A stretch of 64,000 nucleotides of DNA from assembly GCA_023138975.1 (NCBI GenBank), contig JAGLON010000004.1, positions 62,001 to 126,000 of the forward strand. The letters run 5' to 3'. A program made the position numbers and the translations under genes. Positions 24,632-33,545 of this stretch are shown here, piece after piece. The stretch comes from Candidatus Zixiibacteriota bacterium. GTDB taxonomy: Bacteria; Zixibacteria; MSB-5A5; GN15; JAAZOE01. Every line of letters starts with the position of its first letter. Positions within the stretch are counted from its first letter, which is position 1. Under the pieces are notes generated by a model. The model made no database searches. It was not told the origin of the DNA and saw only the letters and a program-made list of their open reading frames with translations.

Positions 24632-24660
24632 AAAAAAAGGCGGACACAATGTCCGCCTTT
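24632..24660 (-). terminator. Intrinsic terminator of topA
   Basis: AAAGGCGGAC (24636-24645) and GTCCGCCTTT (24651-24660) form a 10-bp stem with an ACAAT loop, followed on the minus strand by a T run. It lies 30 bp beyond the topA stop. Confidence 0.9.
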
Positions 24661-24689
24661 TTAATCTATCTATATCTAATCTGTAGATT

Positions 24690-26975
24690 CTATTCAGTTG
24701 CCGGGGCTTCCGTCTTTGGTTCTTCAGTCTTCTCGGCTTCGGGATAACTGACCGTTTTGCATTCAGGGCAGTAATGATGCAATCCCTTCGCCTTAGTCGT
24801 TTTTTCGACGATAAAGATATGACCACAGGCTTTACACGGTTGGTTGACCGGCTGGTTCCACGAAGCGAAATCGCATTTTGGATAGTTGGTACAACCAAAG
24901 AAAACCCGTCCCCGTTTGCTCTTGCGTTCGACAATCTCGCCCTCACAACCGTCTTTGGGACATTTAACACCGGTGGTAATCGGCTGAGTATGGCGGCATT
25001 TGGGATAATTTGAACATCCGAGGAATTTCCCGAAACGGCCGTTTTTCACAACCATCTTGGCGCCGCACTTTTCACAATCGATATCGGTTTCGGCGGCGAC
25101 TTCCTCTTCCTCAAGCGGTCTTGTCGTTTTGCATTCGGGATAACCGCTGCAGGCGAAGAAACGTCCGTTGCGTCCCCACTTAATCACCATGTCAGAACCG
25201 CAGTTTTCACACTTTTCATCAGTTTTCTCGATGAGCGATTCTTTGATTTCCTTTGTCTTACCTTTGAGCGCTTCCATATTTTTTGAAAACGGGTTATAGA
25301 ATTCGCTCATGACATCGGTCCATTCGACCTTGCCCTCTTCAATCCCATCCAACTCCAATTCCATGTTGGCGGTGAATGAAACGTCGAACAGATTTTCGAG
25401 ATTATCAACTAAGATTTTGGTAACCGCAAAACCGAGTTCAGTCGGGATCAGCCTCCGGTCGGTTAAGTCCACATATTTGCGGGACTTGAGCGTTGCGATA
25501 ATTTGAGCATAGGTTGACGGTCGTCCGATTCCCTGAGCTTCTAATTCTTTGACAAGAGATGCTTCTGAGAAACGGGCCGGCGGTTTGGTGAAATGCTGGC
25601 TCGGATTGAATTTTTCTACGGAGACAGCCTCGCCTTTATTCAGCGGAGGAATCTCCTTATTACCGCTGCCATTGCCGTTTTTACCGTTTGATTCGCTCTC
25701 TTTATAGACTCTCAGATAACCGTCAAATTTCAGATTGAGTGAATTGGCCCGGAAGAGATACTGATCGGCGGTAATATCAACCGCAACCGTATCATAAACA
25801 GCCGGATTCATCTGAGATGCTAAAAATCTATCCCAAATCAGGGTATATAGTTTTAAGCGATCTTTAGTCAAAGCTCGTTTAAGTTTATCCGGGCTGTATT
25901 CCAGATAAGTCGGACGGATTGCTTCGTGAGCATCCTGGGCCGATTTCTTAGTCTTGAAAACCCTCGGAGAATCGGGCAGGTATTCCTCGCCATATTTGGA
26001 CTTGATAACCGAACGGGCTTCTTTGATGGCATCCGGTTCGATTCTTACCGAATCGGTACGCATGTAGGTAATCAAGCCAACCGTGCCCTCTTTGGTCTTG
26101 AGATCAATACCTTCATAAAGCGCCTGCGCTACGCGCATAGTCTTATTAGGCGCAAACCCTAATTTTGTGGCCGCTTCCTGTTGTAAAGTCGAGGTGATAA
26201 ACGGCGGTAGAGGATTTCTTTTCTTGGTACCGATTTTTATATCGGAAACCGTGAAATTCTTTTCTTTTAATTCGGCGAGAACCTTGTCAGTTGATTCCTG
26301 ATCGCCTAATTCTGGTTTTTTACCATCGATTTTAGCTAATTTCGCCGTAAATGGCTGTTTTTTCTGGTTGGCAAACTCGGCTTCAATTTCCCAGTATTCC
26401 TGAGGTATAAACGCCAGAACTTCGCTTTCACGCTCACAGACGATTCTTAGCGCAACCGACTGCACTCTTCCGGCAGATAATCCCCAAGCCAAAGTTTTCC
26501 AGAGAAACGGAGAGACTTCGTAACCGACAATACGATCCAGTATCCGTCGAGCCTGCTGGGCATTGACAAGATTCATATCAATTTCACGAGCGTGGTCAAA
26601 AGCTTCCGTGACCGCCTTGCGAGTAATAGCGTTAAAGGCTATGCGGCTGATTCCAGCCGTGATGCCTCTGGCCTTCTTTAGGCTATTTGCAACATGCCAG
26701 GCAATCGCCTCGCCTTCACGATCCGGATCGGGAGCCAGATAGATATGGTCAACCTTCTTGGCCGCCGCCCGAAGCTGCTTGATAATCTTGTCTTTGCCTT
26801 CAATTACTACGTAATCCGGCTTGAAATTATTCTCAACGTCCACGCCGGTTTTGGATTTAGGCAGATCTATTATGTGCCCAACGGTGGCCAATACCTCAAA
26901 GTCATTACCCAGAAATTTCTTGAGTGTCTTTGATTTGGCCGGTGACTCAACTATCAGAAGATTTTTCGGCATCAT
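24690..26975 (-). CDS. topA: DNA topoisomerase I
   Basis: The type IA enzyme that relaxes negative supercoils. The 761 residues comprise the TOPRIM domain (NLLIVESPAKSKTLKKFL at the start, DPDREGEAIAWH with its Asp/Glu metal ligands), the catalytic Tyr in GLITYMRTDS (about residue 300), and four C-terminal Cys4 zinc ribbons (CENCG...CSGYPEC, CEKCG...CSNYPKC, CPKDGC...CTNYPKC, CKACG...CPEC). A second ATG follows the first directly, so either could start. The 5' end overlaps rpoZ by 29 bases. It is the last gene of yicC-gmk-rpoZ-topA. Confidence 0.97.
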   Translation of the reverse strand: MMPKNLLIVESPAKSKTLKKFLGNDFEVLATVGHIIDLPKSKTGVDVENNFKPDYVVIEGKDKIIKQLRAAAKKVDHIYLAPDPDREGEAIAWHVANSLKKARGITAGISRIAFNAITRKAVTEAFDHAREIDMNLVNAQQARRILDRIVGYEVSPFLWKTLAWGLSAGRVQSVALRIVCERESEVLAFIPQEYWEIEAEFANQKKQPFTAKLAKIDGKKPELGDQESTDKVLAELKEKNFTVSDIKIGTKKRNPLPPFITSTLQQEAATKLGFAPNKTMRVAQALYEGIDLKTKEGTVGLITYMRTDSVRIEPDAIKEARSVIKSKYGEEYLPDSPRVFKTKKSAQDAHEAIRPTYLEYSPDKLKRALTKDRLKLYTLIWDRFLASQMNPAVYDTVAVDITADQYLFRANSLNLKFDGYLRVYKESESNGKNGNGSGNKEIPPLNKGEAVSVEKFNPSQHFTKPPARFSEASLVKELEAQGIGRPSTYAQIIATLKSRKYVDLTDRRLIPTELGFAVTKILVDNLENLFDVSFTANMELELDGIEEGKVEWTDVMSEFYNPFSKNMEALKGKTKEIKESLIEKTDEKCENCGSDMVIKWGRNGRFFACSGYPECKTTRPLEEEEVAAETDIDCEKCGAKMVVKNGRFGKFLGCSNYPKCRHTQPITTGVKCPKDGCEGEIVERKSKRGRVFFGCTNYPKCDFASWNQPVNQPCKACGHIFIVEKTTKAKGLHHYCPECKTVSYPEAEKTEEPKTEAPATE

Positions 26976-27198
26976 TTCCCGACTTAATTTCTATTTTTCC
27001 TTCAACACATTCCTGCAAAGAACGGAACGTTACTTTGCGACCATCGATTTCAATTCGATCCGCGTTTTCTTTGGATAACATTTCCAGCTTTGCCAATCGG
27101 ATCTGATTCAGCTGACGAGCCCGCCGTGAAGCGACAATAACCGCTTGATAACGGTTCTCAGTCATTTCATCAAATAAATCAAGAGGTATATATCCCAT
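26947..27198 (-). CDS. rpoZ: RNA polymerase omega subunit
   Basis: An 83-residue assembly subunit of RNA polymerase. The conserved core ENRYQAVIVASRRARQLN is present, and the remainder (SKENADRIEIDGRKVTFRSLQE) fits the family though it is diverged. The position between gmk and topA is typical in many phyla, where gmk-rpoZ are adjacent. In proteobacteria omega is the binding site for ppGpp; whether that holds here cannot be seen. It overlaps topA by 29 bases. Confidence 0.88.
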   Translation of the reverse strand: MGYIPLDLFDEMTENRYQAVIVASRRARQLNQIRLAKLEMLSKENADRIEIDGRKVTFRSLQECVEGKIEIKSGNDAEKSSDS

Positions 27199-27232
27199 AT
27201 AGATTCTCTCCTCATCCTGATATGGTTATCGT

Positions 27233-27850
27233 TTATTTAGGAACCGGATAAGCTTTTGATTTGTTCCGGCCAAAATAAGTTACGCCTACCGTCCAGGATT
27301 TAATCATATGGTCGGCAGCGTTTACCGCATCATTAATATCTTTATTGACGATTATATAGTCAAAACGGTTGTACTTTTTTGTCTCCGCCAATGCATTATC
27401 AAGCCTAACTTTAACCTGCTCTTTAGTTTCCGTTCCCCGCCGTTCAAGTCTTCTGGTTAGTTCAGCAGTCGATGGGGGCAATATAAACAACGAAATGGCT
27501 TCAGGATAGTTCTTTTTTATACTCACGGCGCCTTTTACATCGACATCAAGAAGAATTGTCTTGCCCTTTTTCAGAGCTCCCTCTAATGGTTTTCGTGGCG
27601 TGCCATAATAATAAAGATGAACTTTGGCTGATTCCGCAAAATAGTCATCGGCCTTTAATTGTTTGAATTCTTCTATTGTAGTAAAAAAGTACTCTATTCC
27701 ATCGGTTTCATTTTTCCGTTTATCACGAGTTGTATAAGATATCGAAAAAAGCCATTCAGGGTTCCGGGCTCGGAGTCTGTTACAAATAGTGGTTTTGCCT
27801 CCGCCTGACGGCGAGGAAATAATTACAATTTTTCCTTTTGTTTTTGCCAC
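27233..27850 (-). CDS. gmk: Guanylate kinase
   Basis: This enzyme phosphorylates GMP to GDP. The 205 residues show the P-loop SPSGGGKTT at about 13-21, the GMP-binding SISYTTRDKRKNETDGIEYFF, and a lid region with TAELTRRLERRGTE. The P-loop has Gly where many Gmk have Val or Ala (GGGKT), a minor variant. The length is normal. It starts 11 bp after yicC and ends 34 bp before rpoZ, a widely conserved trio. Confidence 0.96.
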   Translation of the reverse strand: MAKTKGKIVIISSPSGGGKTTICNRLRARNPEWLFSISYTTRDKRKNETDGIEYFFTTIEEFKQLKADDYFAESAKVHLYYYGTPRKPLEGALKKGKTILLDVDVKGAVSIKKNYPEAISLFILPPSTAELTRRLERRGTETKEQVKVRLDNALAETKKYNRFDYIIVNKDINDAVNAADHMIKSWTVGVTYFGRNKSKAYPVPK

Positions 27851-27861
27851 TGTATATAACC

Positions 27862-28731
27862 CTACTCGATATTTTGAACCTGCTCGCGCAGTTTTTCAAT
27901 CTCTTCCTTGAGTGCAATGGCGTGTTCTGACGTATTGCTGGTAACAGACTTAGAGCCGATTGTGTTTGATTCCCGTCCCATTTCCTGCAGAATAAAGTTC
28001 ATCCTCTTACCGGCCTGAGCATTCTTTTTCAACGCTTTTTGGAACAAATCAACATGTGATCTAAGGCGGATACATTCTTCGGTTACATCCGATCGATCTG
28101 CGTAAACGGTCACCTCTTCGGCCAGCCGAGTTGGGTCAAGTTGGATTCCTCCGCCCAGTTCCTTGATGCGCTTCTCAAGTCGCTTTTTGTAGGCCGCAAT
28201 ATTTTTTGGCGATTGCTTCTCGATCTGTGATACCAGCTTAAGCGCCAGATTACATCGTTTCTGCATATCCTGTTTCAAATTGCGACCTTCATCTGCCCGC
28301 ATTTTGACGAGCTCTTTTAAGGCCTTTTTCAGAGCTTTCTGAAAATCAGGCCAAATCATGGCCTCGTCAACCGATTCCATCGGGCGGCTGAACAGCTCGG
28401 AATTTGACGCGATATGACCAATTTCCACATCTCCACTGAGCTTCAATTTGGTTTTCAAGCGCGTGAGTTGTTTGTAATAAGCTTCGGCCGCATCTAAATC
28501 TATCATCTCTGAAGCCGAATGCGTAATTTCCAGATTTACCGTAATCGTCAGTTTACCACGTGAGATATGCTGATTAATAGCCTCCTTAACCTTATTTTCC
28601 ATACTAGCCAGTACTCGAGGCATACGAAAAACACATTCAAGATAACGGCTATTTACCGAAGCGATTTCGAGATTGAGTTTGTAGCTCTTACGTCGCGCTT
28701 CTGCACGACCAAACCCGGTCATAGAATTCAT
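27862..28731 (-). CDS. yicC: YicC family endoribonuclease
   Basis: A 289-residue YicC-like protein; the E. coli member is an endoribonuclease acting on the small RNA RyhB. The N-terminal signature MNSMTGFGRA, the SVNSRYLECVFRMP segment, and the C-terminal helical RKAMNFILQEMGRE-like stretch (here RMNFILQEMGRESNTIGSKS) identify it clearly. It heads the yicC-gmk-rpoZ-topA run. The start has no other in-frame candidate upstream within the gap of 54 bp to the response-regulator gene. Confidence 0.93.
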   Translation of the reverse strand: MNSMTGFGRAEARRKSYKLNLEIASVNSRYLECVFRMPRVLASMENKVKEAINQHISRGKLTITVNLEITHSASEMIDLDAAEAYYKQLTRLKTKLKLSGDVEIGHIASNSELFSRPMESVDEAMIWPDFQKALKKALKELVKMRADEGRNLKQDMQKRCNLALKLVSQIEKQSPKNIAAYKKRLEKRIKELGGGIQLDPTRLAEEVTVYADRSDVTEECIRLRSHVDLFQKALKKNAQAGKRMNFILQEMGRESNTIGSKSVTSNTSEHAIALKEEIEKLREQVQNIE

Positions 28732-28785
28732 ACTTTACCAACCTTGTTTAGATAAGCAGAGAATATAGGGAACATTAGATGTTTG

Positions 28786-29529
28786 TCAATTGCTTTTATC
28801 GGCTGATTCAACTACAACAGCCTCAACCTTTTTAATGCGGCTGGGTAATACCCGCTTTAATTTCAACATTGGCCCTACCGGGGTGTCAGTCGTTGAGGCA
28901 GTTGTCAAGTTAGCCATTTGCTTGGTTATCGATTGAATACGAAGCGCCAAGTCGGAAATCATCGAGAGTTTTTCCTTTACGGACTTATCCTGCAGCTGCG
29001 GGTTATCCATTAAAAGTTCGACGTTCCCCATTATTGCCATAAGCGGATTATTAATTTCGTGATTGAGTGTCGAGGTCATAATTGTTATTGTTTTAAGTTT
29101 TTCGGCATTGACTGATTTTTCCTCAAGCCGACGGTTCTTAAGAATAAGCCGCTGCCTCTGATAGGCCTGTTTAATAACCCTGGGAATGGTCTGAGTATAT
29201 TCGGTGCTTTTAGTGATATAATCGGTCGCGCCAGACTTCATCGCTTCCACCGCGATTTGTTCAGAACCGGCACCGGTAATAATAATAATTGGGACATCCG
29301 TTATTTCGGCCCGGACTAATGACAGTAGTTCAAGCCCGGTATAGTCGGGCAGGTGAAAATCAAGACAGATGATGTCATACTTTTCAGTTTTTAGACTTTT
29401 GAGGAACTCTCCACCAGTTGAAAAAAAGCGCAATGATGCTTGCGGATACTTTTCTTTTACCGATTGTTCAAATAGGATAGCATGAAAACGATTGTCCTCT
29501 ACTAAGCCGATTTTTAAATGCTTTTTCAC
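28786..29529 (-). CDS. Receiver domain fused to an orphan histidine-phosphotransfer (DHp) helix pair
   Basis: A 247-residue signalling protein. Residues 1-122 are a complete receiver: acid pair E11-D12, phospho-acceptor D57, Thr85 and Lys107. Residues 140-205 read as a histidine-kinase dimerisation/phospho-acceptor domain with TLNHEINNPL (His157), but no ATP-binding domain follows: the last 40 residues lack N, G1 and G2 boxes. It lies 17 bp after a full histidine kinase gene. A relay in which that kinase phosphorylates D57 or H157 is plausible but inferred. Truncation is unlikely, because the frame ends in well-composed sequence. Confidence 0.85.
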   Translation of the reverse strand: MKKHLKIGLVEDNRFHAILFEQSVKEKYPQASLRFFSTGGEFLKSLKTEKYDIICLDFHLPDYTGLELLSLVRAEITDVPIIIITGAGSEQIAVEAMKSGATDYITKSTEYTQTIPRVIKQAYQRQRLILKNRRLEEKSVNAEKLKTITIMTSTLNHEINNPLMAIMGNVELLMDNPQLQDKSVKEKLSMISDLALRIQSITKQMANLTTASTTDTPVGPMLKLKRVLPSRIKKVEAVVVESADKSN

Positions 29530-29546
29530 ATGTCCCCCTTTGTAAA

Positions 29547-31403
29547 TCAGGGAAGGGAAAATGATATTCGCGTCCCTTGAGACTCTTTAGTCTCGATCTC
29601 GATGGTCCCACCCCATTCATTGACAATATCTCGTGTTATTGCCAAACCGATTCCGGTCCCCGGTATTTCAAGGACATCGGGATCTCTGAAAAACGGTTCA
29701 AAGACCTTTGCTTGATACTTGCTGGCTATTCCCGTTCCATTGTCCGACACCGTAAACGTATGCCGCTCATCTTTAAATGAATATTCTAATTCAATTGACG
29801 GAAGTTTTACGCGCGCTGAATACTTAAATGCGTTATCCAATATATTTTTAATAACGGTCGTAAATCTATTTAGAGGAGCTGTTAATTGCGGCAGACGCGA
29901 CGGTAATTGGACGCTGTAATCGGAATCAGGATAGTGAGCCCTTAATTGCTCGACCAATTCTTTTATAATCGTTGAAGTAGCGAACTTGATTTTCGGCTCA
30001 TCGCTTAGCCAATTGCGTGACAAGTCCTCAATACCACTAACCATTTCGCCTAATATATTGGTATTTTCAAGTATACAGTTTACCGCGAACTTCCCATTTT
30101 CTGACAGTTCATTGCTATGATATTTTTCAAGCCGGCGACTGAAGGCATCGATTGTAATAATCGGAGCTTTCAAATCGTGGGCAACATTGAGGATGAAATC
30201 CTGATGCCCCGATTCGCTATTACTCAATTGAGGTAGTGATGTCAGCGAATAAACAAACAGCTCCGAATCTTCAACCATCAGAGGCGCACAGGAGATTATC
30301 ACTGATTCCTCAAGAGCGCCAAACCTGACCTTTTTTGTACTTAACTCACCATTCAGTGTTGTTAAGGCAAACGGTGATGCTTCAAACGACAAGGGATTGT
30401 GTTTACTATCAAGGATACCCATCTTCTCATATATTCGAGTAATATCACACAACGAAGGTTCAATTTTTAATTTTTCAAGTAATTCGTTGAATAGATCGTT
30501 ACAATACAGGATATCAAAGTTATCATTTGCAATGGCTAACATGACTCCCTGAGATGACGCTACCTGACCGGTCAATGAGAATTTCTTGCCAAATGTGTAA
30601 CGCAGATCAAACTCCTTGAACCGTTCATTCCAATGATTGGCAAACAGTTCAACATCTTCGATACAACTTTGTGGAGGCAGGTATTCAATGGGACTTTGGA
30701 GACTTAATGTTAATCGGGAGCTCTTATAAGTTAAAAAAAGTACTGCTTCGGTTCTGCTATCACCGAAACCCTCATGAAGAGCTCTGTCTTCTGAACGAAA
30801 TGAGTACCTATTGCTCGGCTCTAAAGAGAACAACTCTATATATGCCGGAGCGGCAAAGCCGGTTTCCGATTGCGGATATGACCCAGCGCTCTCAAGGTCG
30901 CCTCTATCATTAGGCAAATATACATCGCCCCGCGCATATCCGCCGGCCCGACAAAATAACTCAACAATATTCGGCAAAGGAATATCATCAATATCGCCAT
31001 CAATCATATGCAGAAAACGACGTTCGAGATTGCAGGACTCATCTGAATTCTGCTCTTTTGGGGGCAAAAGGATAAGCTGGTAATTTACCGGATTGCCTCC
31101 AATAAAATTCAGCGTAATGACTGTATCGTATAGATGTAATTGGCCATCTTTCAAGCGGATAGAAAGATTTAATGACTCATAAAAAGACTCATACCGGTTG
31201 TGACATGAAATGACTTCATCCAGCTTTTGGCGGGATGGACTTGATATATATTCGTTTATAGATTTCCCGAACAACTCCTCAAGAGATTCCCCCAGGAGTT
31301 CCTCGATTTCATCATCGATATAAACGAAACGACCTCTAAGGTCTATTTTACAAACGGCGCAGGGCGCCTTGACTCGCATTTCTGATTTGTTGGTATCTGA
31401 CAT
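29547..31403 (-). CDS. PAS-containing sensor histidine kinase
   Basis: A 618-residue kinase without membrane segments or a signal peptide, hence cytoplasmic. The N-terminal PAS domain (about 10-115) starts CAVCKIDLRGRFVYIDDEIEELLG. The middle (150-390) is a sensory region with a second PAS-like stretch (IANDNFDILYCNDLFNELLEKL). DHp follows with His409 in NVAHDLKAPI, and a full HATPase with NILDNAFKYS, SDNGTGIA and GTGIGLAI. It begins 4 bp after the subtilase stop and is followed by the receiver-DHp gene, so the three are likely co-transcribed. The signal is unknown. Confidence 0.92.
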   Translation of the reverse strand: MSDTNKSEMRVKAPCAVCKIDLRGRFVYIDDEIEELLGESLEELFGKSINEYISSPSRQKLDEVISCHNRYESFYESLNLSIRLKDGQLHLYDTVITLNFIGGNPVNYQLILLPPKEQNSDESCNLERRFLHMIDGDIDDIPLPNIVELFCRAGGYARGDVYLPNDRGDLESAGSYPQSETGFAAPAYIELFSLEPSNRYSFRSEDRALHEGFGDSRTEAVLFLTYKSSRLTLSLQSPIEYLPPQSCIEDVELFANHWNERFKEFDLRYTFGKKFSLTGQVASSQGVMLAIANDNFDILYCNDLFNELLEKLKIEPSLCDITRIYEKMGILDSKHNPLSFEASPFALTTLNGELSTKKVRFGALEESVIISCAPLMVEDSELFVYSLTSLPQLSNSESGHQDFILNVAHDLKAPIITIDAFSRRLEKYHSNELSENGKFAVNCILENTNILGEMVSGIEDLSRNWLSDEPKIKFATSTIIKELVEQLRAHYPDSDYSVQLPSRLPQLTAPLNRFTTVIKNILDNAFKYSARVKLPSIELEYSFKDERHTFTVSDNGTGIASKYQAKVFEPFFRDPDVLEIPGTGIGLAITRDIVNEWGGTIEIETKESQGTRISFSLP

Positions 31404-31407
31404 AAAC

Positions 31408-33330
31408 TCATAGCTTTAATAGTTTTACCTTCTTATCAATACCTTCGGCAGAAATGCGAATTATATAAACACCTGAAGCGATTTTTTTACCATCGGAATT
31501 AACCGCCGGCCAATTAAACTCAGATGAAAATACTCTGTTTTGATATACAAGCTCACCACTCAAAGAAAAAATATCAATAGTGTAGCCCGATGGAAATGAT
31601 TGGGTCGTGCTCACAATGAGATTGTTTTTAAATGGATTTGGGCCCACAAAAAATGACTCACTGGAATCAACCATAACGATTACCAGAGTCAGCGAAGCGG
31701 TTACTGAGTCAGCGATAGCGGTAATTAGATAGGATTTCGCCCCGGCTAATGATGCATCACCGGTAATGTTCAAGGTTGCGGAGCCGTCGTTGTTGTTAAC
31801 CAAACTGTATCCTGATGGTAAACTATCGGCAGCAAATGACACCGACATGCCGTCATTATTTAATGTCTCGATAATAATCGATGTATCGGAATCAGGAGAA
31901 ATATATATCGGAGGAATTATTGCTATTTGAAAAACATGCATGGCTTCAATCACATTCGGGATACCATACCCAAGACGATTACCCGAATCGGAATCAGGGA
32001 AAAGATGCCCGGCTTCAATCAGACGTTGCCGTATCGCCATCGGATTGCCTCTCAGGTGCGGATTGGATTCAAGAATTAAAGCCGCTGCGCCAGATATAAG
32101 CGGAGCCGACAACGACGTGCCGGAAACGAACGAAAAACCACCATTTGCATTGGCACTATAGGTCCGCACCCCCAGAGCCGAGACTTCCGGCTTAATTCGC
32201 CCATCAGCGGTCGGCCCATACGAGGTGAATGATGCTGGAGCACCTCCGGCATCGACCGCTCCTACCGCGACAACCGAATCGGCATCGGCCGGAGCAGATA
32301 TTATGCGCCAGCTGCTATTATTGCCATCATTACCGGCTGAAACAACAACCAGAATACCCCGTGAAGCCGCAATGTCGGCCGCAATCGTAGTTACCGACGT
32401 GTTGCCGTCCATAGAATCAACTGTGTACCAGTCGGTATATCCTAACGATGTTGAAATAATATCAGCGCCTATCGAATCGGCCCATTCAGCAGCCAACACC
32501 CAGTTATCTTCCTCAGCCCTGATTTCCAGAGGTACATTTTCTGTTTTGGCCAAGATATAATCAGCTCCATAAGCAGTGCCAATTAACTGTCCAGAGACAA
32601 ATCCGCCGCAAGCAGATAATGTCGCGGTGCCATGATTTACTTGAGTTGCAGTCGGAAAGAAATCGTCAACATCATCATCATCATTTATAAAATCCCAAGT
32701 AGCGAGGATTGTCATCGAGTCAAAAGCAACATGGGATGTATCAAACCCGGTATCTAAAAACGCAATTAAAACGCCAGACCCGCTATATCCGAGCGTGTGA
32801 GCTGAATCTGTCTTAAGCATACGATTTTGAGTCAACGAGGCTCCGTATATGCTTTCATCAAACAACGGCTTTGGATGAATTGGAAATGCTTCGGGTATCG
32901 GTGCACGTCGAGATTCTACAACTTTTGCTATTGATTTCACGCATTTTAAACTCGAAACGACTTGTATTTCAGAAGGAGTCAAAAAGGCCGAAACCGCATT
33001 CAACCACCGCGAGGCGCGAACATTATATCCGCCCGCATCTTTAATCTGCCGGATATACTCCTCACTGACTGGTAAGTCCCGCATATCAAGTGGAATATTC
33101 TGACGGCGATCAAGACATTTAACGGCAAACAAATCATTAAGCGTAGCGCTCTTCGCAACGGAAATGTTTTTATCAGCAAAGTAAATCCAGACTTTGACTG
33201 CCGAATCAGACGGTTGAGTTTTTAGTGACGAAACCAATCGATCATCAATCTTTTCATTGGCATAAACCGGGAAATTGGCGGCCATCAGTAAAATAAACGC
33301 TACGGCGAATATGCTCTTAATTTTGTTCAT
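31408..33330 (-). CDS. Secreted subtilisin-like (S8) peptidase with C-terminal sorting module
   Basis: An exported serine protease of 640 residues. A signal peptide (about 1-24) precedes an inhibitor-like propeptide, then the S8 domain with Asp193 (AFLDTGFD), His233 (NHGTAT), the oxyanion Asn (SAGNDG) and Ser406 (SGTSLSAP). After an Ig-like stretch the last 80 residues match a FlgD/T9SS-type sorting domain (GPNPFKNNL, then GVYIIRISAEG...KKVKLLKL). I prefer the ATG at 33330; a TTG one codon earlier is in frame. Placed 4 bp upstream of the histidine kinase gene. The T9SS reading is by motif only, since no T9SS component is visible here. Confidence 0.9.
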   Translation of the reverse strand: MNKIKSIFAVAFILLMAANFPVYANEKIDDRLVSSLKTQPSDSAVKVWIYFADKNISVAKSATLNDLFAVKCLDRRQNIPLDMRDLPVSEEYIRQIKDAGGYNVRASRWLNAVSAFLTPSEIQVVSSLKCVKSIAKVVESRRAPIPEAFPIHPKPLFDESIYGASLTQNRMLKTDSAHTLGYSGSGVLIAFLDTGFDTSHVAFDSMTILATWDFINDDDDVDDFFPTATQVNHGTATLSACGGFVSGQLIGTAYGADYILAKTENVPLEIRAEEDNWVLAAEWADSIGADIISTSLGYTDWYTVDSMDGNTSVTTIAADIAASRGILVVVSAGNDGNNSSWRIISAPADADSVVAVGAVDAGGAPASFTSYGPTADGRIKPEVSALGVRTYSANANGGFSFVSGTSLSAPLISGAAALILESNPHLRGNPMAIRQRLIEAGHLFPDSDSGNRLGYGIPNVIEAMHVFQIAIIPPIYISPDSDTSIIIETLNNDGMSVSFAADSLPSGYSLVNNNDGSATLNITGDASLAGAKSYLITAIADSVTASLTLVIVMVDSSESFFVGPNPFKNNLIVSTTQSFPSGYTIDIFSLSGELVYQNRVFSSEFNWPAVNSDGKKIASGVYIIRISAEGIDKKVKLLKL

Positions 33331-33545
33331 CAAATGAATGCATCCTTCTTTATCTGACGATAAGGCTATCTCGGATTGCTCCTGTGTTATCCTAATACAA
33401 TATAGACTTGGCTCTTAGCGCAAACGTAAAATTAAAAGACTCTCTAAATTATATTTATTGGTTTTTTATTGCATCTCCTTTAGCATCCGATATATTTATG
33501 AATTAGTAATTCGCACATCTGAAGACCTAAGCCGGAGAAACCATC

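Noticed and set aside
24506-24970. Minus-strand frame of 154 codons over the 3' end of topA
   Set aside because: It reads the zinc-ribbon coding region in a shifted frame; topA itself is intact to its normal C-terminus, so no frameshift is indicated.
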